From DATDMG01 sp036518955 (GTDB lineage Bacteria > Actinomycetota > Actinomycetes > Actinomycetales > Kineosporiaceae), in assembly GCA_036518955.1 (NCBI GenBank), contig DATDMG010000573.1:1-15391 (forward strand): 15,391 bases of DNA, read 5' to 3'. The notes below the pieces were generated by a model. That model did not search any database and was not told the DNA's origin. It saw nothing but the letters and a program-made list of their open reading frames with translations. This document shows, piece after piece, positions 15,201 through 15,391 of this stretch; position 1 is the stretch's first letter, and every line of letters begins with the position of its first letter. Both the position numbers and the translations under genes were made by a program.

Positions 15201-15391
15201 CCTTCGCCCCGGCGGGCTTCCGGAATCTGGACGACGCCGGGCGGCTCTCGCAGCCCGCGTTCGTGCCCCAGGACGGCGGGATCGAGCTCGCCGCGGGCGG
15301 CGGCGAGTACCGGACCGGCACCACTGTCACCCGCCATGTGCGCTACAACATCACGATCGTGGACACGCGCGCGCCGAAGGTCGGCCTGCGC
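12275..15391 (+). CDS. Giant beta-rich protein, DUF6603-like (partial, runs off window)
   Basis: The frame is open for all 1,039 codons from the ATG to the window edge, so only the N-terminal part is seen. The start has AGAAGGAG 6 nt upstream. Residues 1-~185 are mainly helical. From ~240 the protein becomes a long series of alternating polar/hydrophobic beta-strands (ELHVFALTLRP; GAIQLRFAGFLTLSAVGLID near 525; LGVLRVALPADELEILVLNV near 670; FSVSVRTAFSVKVFGIGVYG near 815). A helical interruption, NRGMLLQPIMDGVRSGAIGS then VMFPGD, lies near 590. This pattern resembles the large DUF6603 family of unknown function. No signal peptide is seen; the hydrophobic stretches (LLIIITADFG) read better as amphipathic strands than as membrane helices. 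Its place directly behind two proteases suggests it is their partner or substrate, which is inference. Confidence 0.78.
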   Translation, partial: MPETAGTLQALAAQFAEVLQPIAAYLSDDNVLDTFEEFGVRFPDQFKTDPQITPARTAITDSAKKLAPLTRALMTAVSAGNAGAMTSAALDLIRACGDVVSGFGGLTSAIQTTGPGLPGMSGPLITGLVADLPRKLLDLLLAETLELDRATGVALAALGVITRTPVPPNPDPAATAHEALFVHLDRLLPAVSNPIGQLGKLYGWGGAGFDPSSLFAALAEAIGRLGIPTLFTPPGGGSPAELHVFALTLRPTTTGSPPGLDLDFIMPVGATVATDVPVSPGWTLHVAGHGALAAGTTGTLRPPFDITLTPPSGAVDAALTVSLRSDTVKPVVVLGEAGGSRLEFAKLVLEGVVAFTAASGSATATPGADGEITGGRLVIDASRGDGFLTAVLGGLHLDSSFGVGFGLDPTHGLRFRGSGGLQIHLPVHVQFGPVDIQSLYLILDVSGPTIPIELSAGFAAHLGPLTASVDRLGTIVHLGFPPGGGNLGPAQLDFSFKPPTGVGLSIDAGIVAGGGYLSFDSGRGEYYGAIQLRFAGFLTLSAVGLIDTRLPDGSPGFSLLIIITADFGAGIQLGFGFTLLAVGGLLGVNRGMLLQPIMDGVRSGAIGSVMFPGDVVANAPRIISDLKAFFPPRPGTFLIGPMAKLGWGEPTLVSLSLGVIVEVPPGDIAILGVLRVALPADELEILVLNVNFAGALEFSKQRLYFFASLYDSHVLFITIDGEIGVLFAWGSQADFVLSVGGFHPRFTPPPLPFPAPRRISVSIINESYARIRADGYFAVTTNTVQFGTNSEYFFGFDALSVSGHSGFDALIQFSPFHFSVSVRTAFSVKVFGIGVYGVGIDLTVEGPGRWHAYGSASLSFFFFSVDIPIDVHFGSEGDTTLKPVDVLPILTGELGKRSNWLAVPPRGAQLSVTLRALDPAVADLVLHPLGTLQVAQKAVPLDVKLDKFGNTACKDGNLFRLAASGGFTKVRDISEPFAPAGFRNLDDAGRLSQPAFVPQDGGIELAAGGGEYRTGTTVTRHVRYNITIVDTRAPKVGLR

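Noticed and set aside
1..15391. CRISPR array, rRNA genes or insertion sequence
   Set aside because: No regularly spaced short repeats, no rRNA-like sequence, and no transposase with terminal inverted repeats were seen.

Overview
The window comes from a high-GC Gram-positive genome, most likely an actinomycete. GTG starts are used freely, Shine-Dalgarno motifs are strong, third codon positions are GC-rich, and the DUF5710-HNH, AbiE-like and DUF6603-like proteins all look actinobacterial. The chemoreceptor at the left suggests a motile lineage or a lineage that acquired the gene. I cannot name the species.

Layout. (1) 1-777: intergenic DNA with no convincing gene. (2) 778-3051: a soluble PAS/HAMP chemoreceptor with a near-identical internal repeat and a CheR-tether-like C-terminus, ended by a strong hairpin at 3086-3124. 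(3) 3116-4708, minus strand: a DUF5710-HNH nuclease-like gene preceded by remnants of two unrelated small-molecule SAM methyltransferases. (4) 4840-7540: two directly repeated copies of the 3' half of a tRNA-Phe gene (44 nt identical), each followed by the same type of ~100-nt flank, exactly 2,552 bp apart. They look like attachment-site scars and enclose a two-gene AbiE-type (type IV) toxin-antitoxin module with a 36-bp inverted repeat before its start. (5) 7540-8823: decayed DNA with remnants of an RmlC-type epimerase and a conserved unknown protein. (6) 8973 to the right edge, plus strand: a tightly spaced operon of two paralogous chymotrypsin-fold serine proteases, each with an intact His-Asp-Ser triad and a shared C-terminal domain I do not recognise, then a very large beta-rich protein resembling DUF6603 that runs off the window.

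How it fits together. Regions 3-5 read as a tRNA-Phe integration hotspot where successive elements landed and decayed, with the toxin-antitoxin pair as the best preserved cargo. Region 6 is the most promising candidate for an undescribed system: paired active proteases with a common C-terminal domain, co-transcribed with a giant beta-strand protein, with no secretion signal visible on any of the three. Family names are from memory of sequence patterns; no database search was possible.
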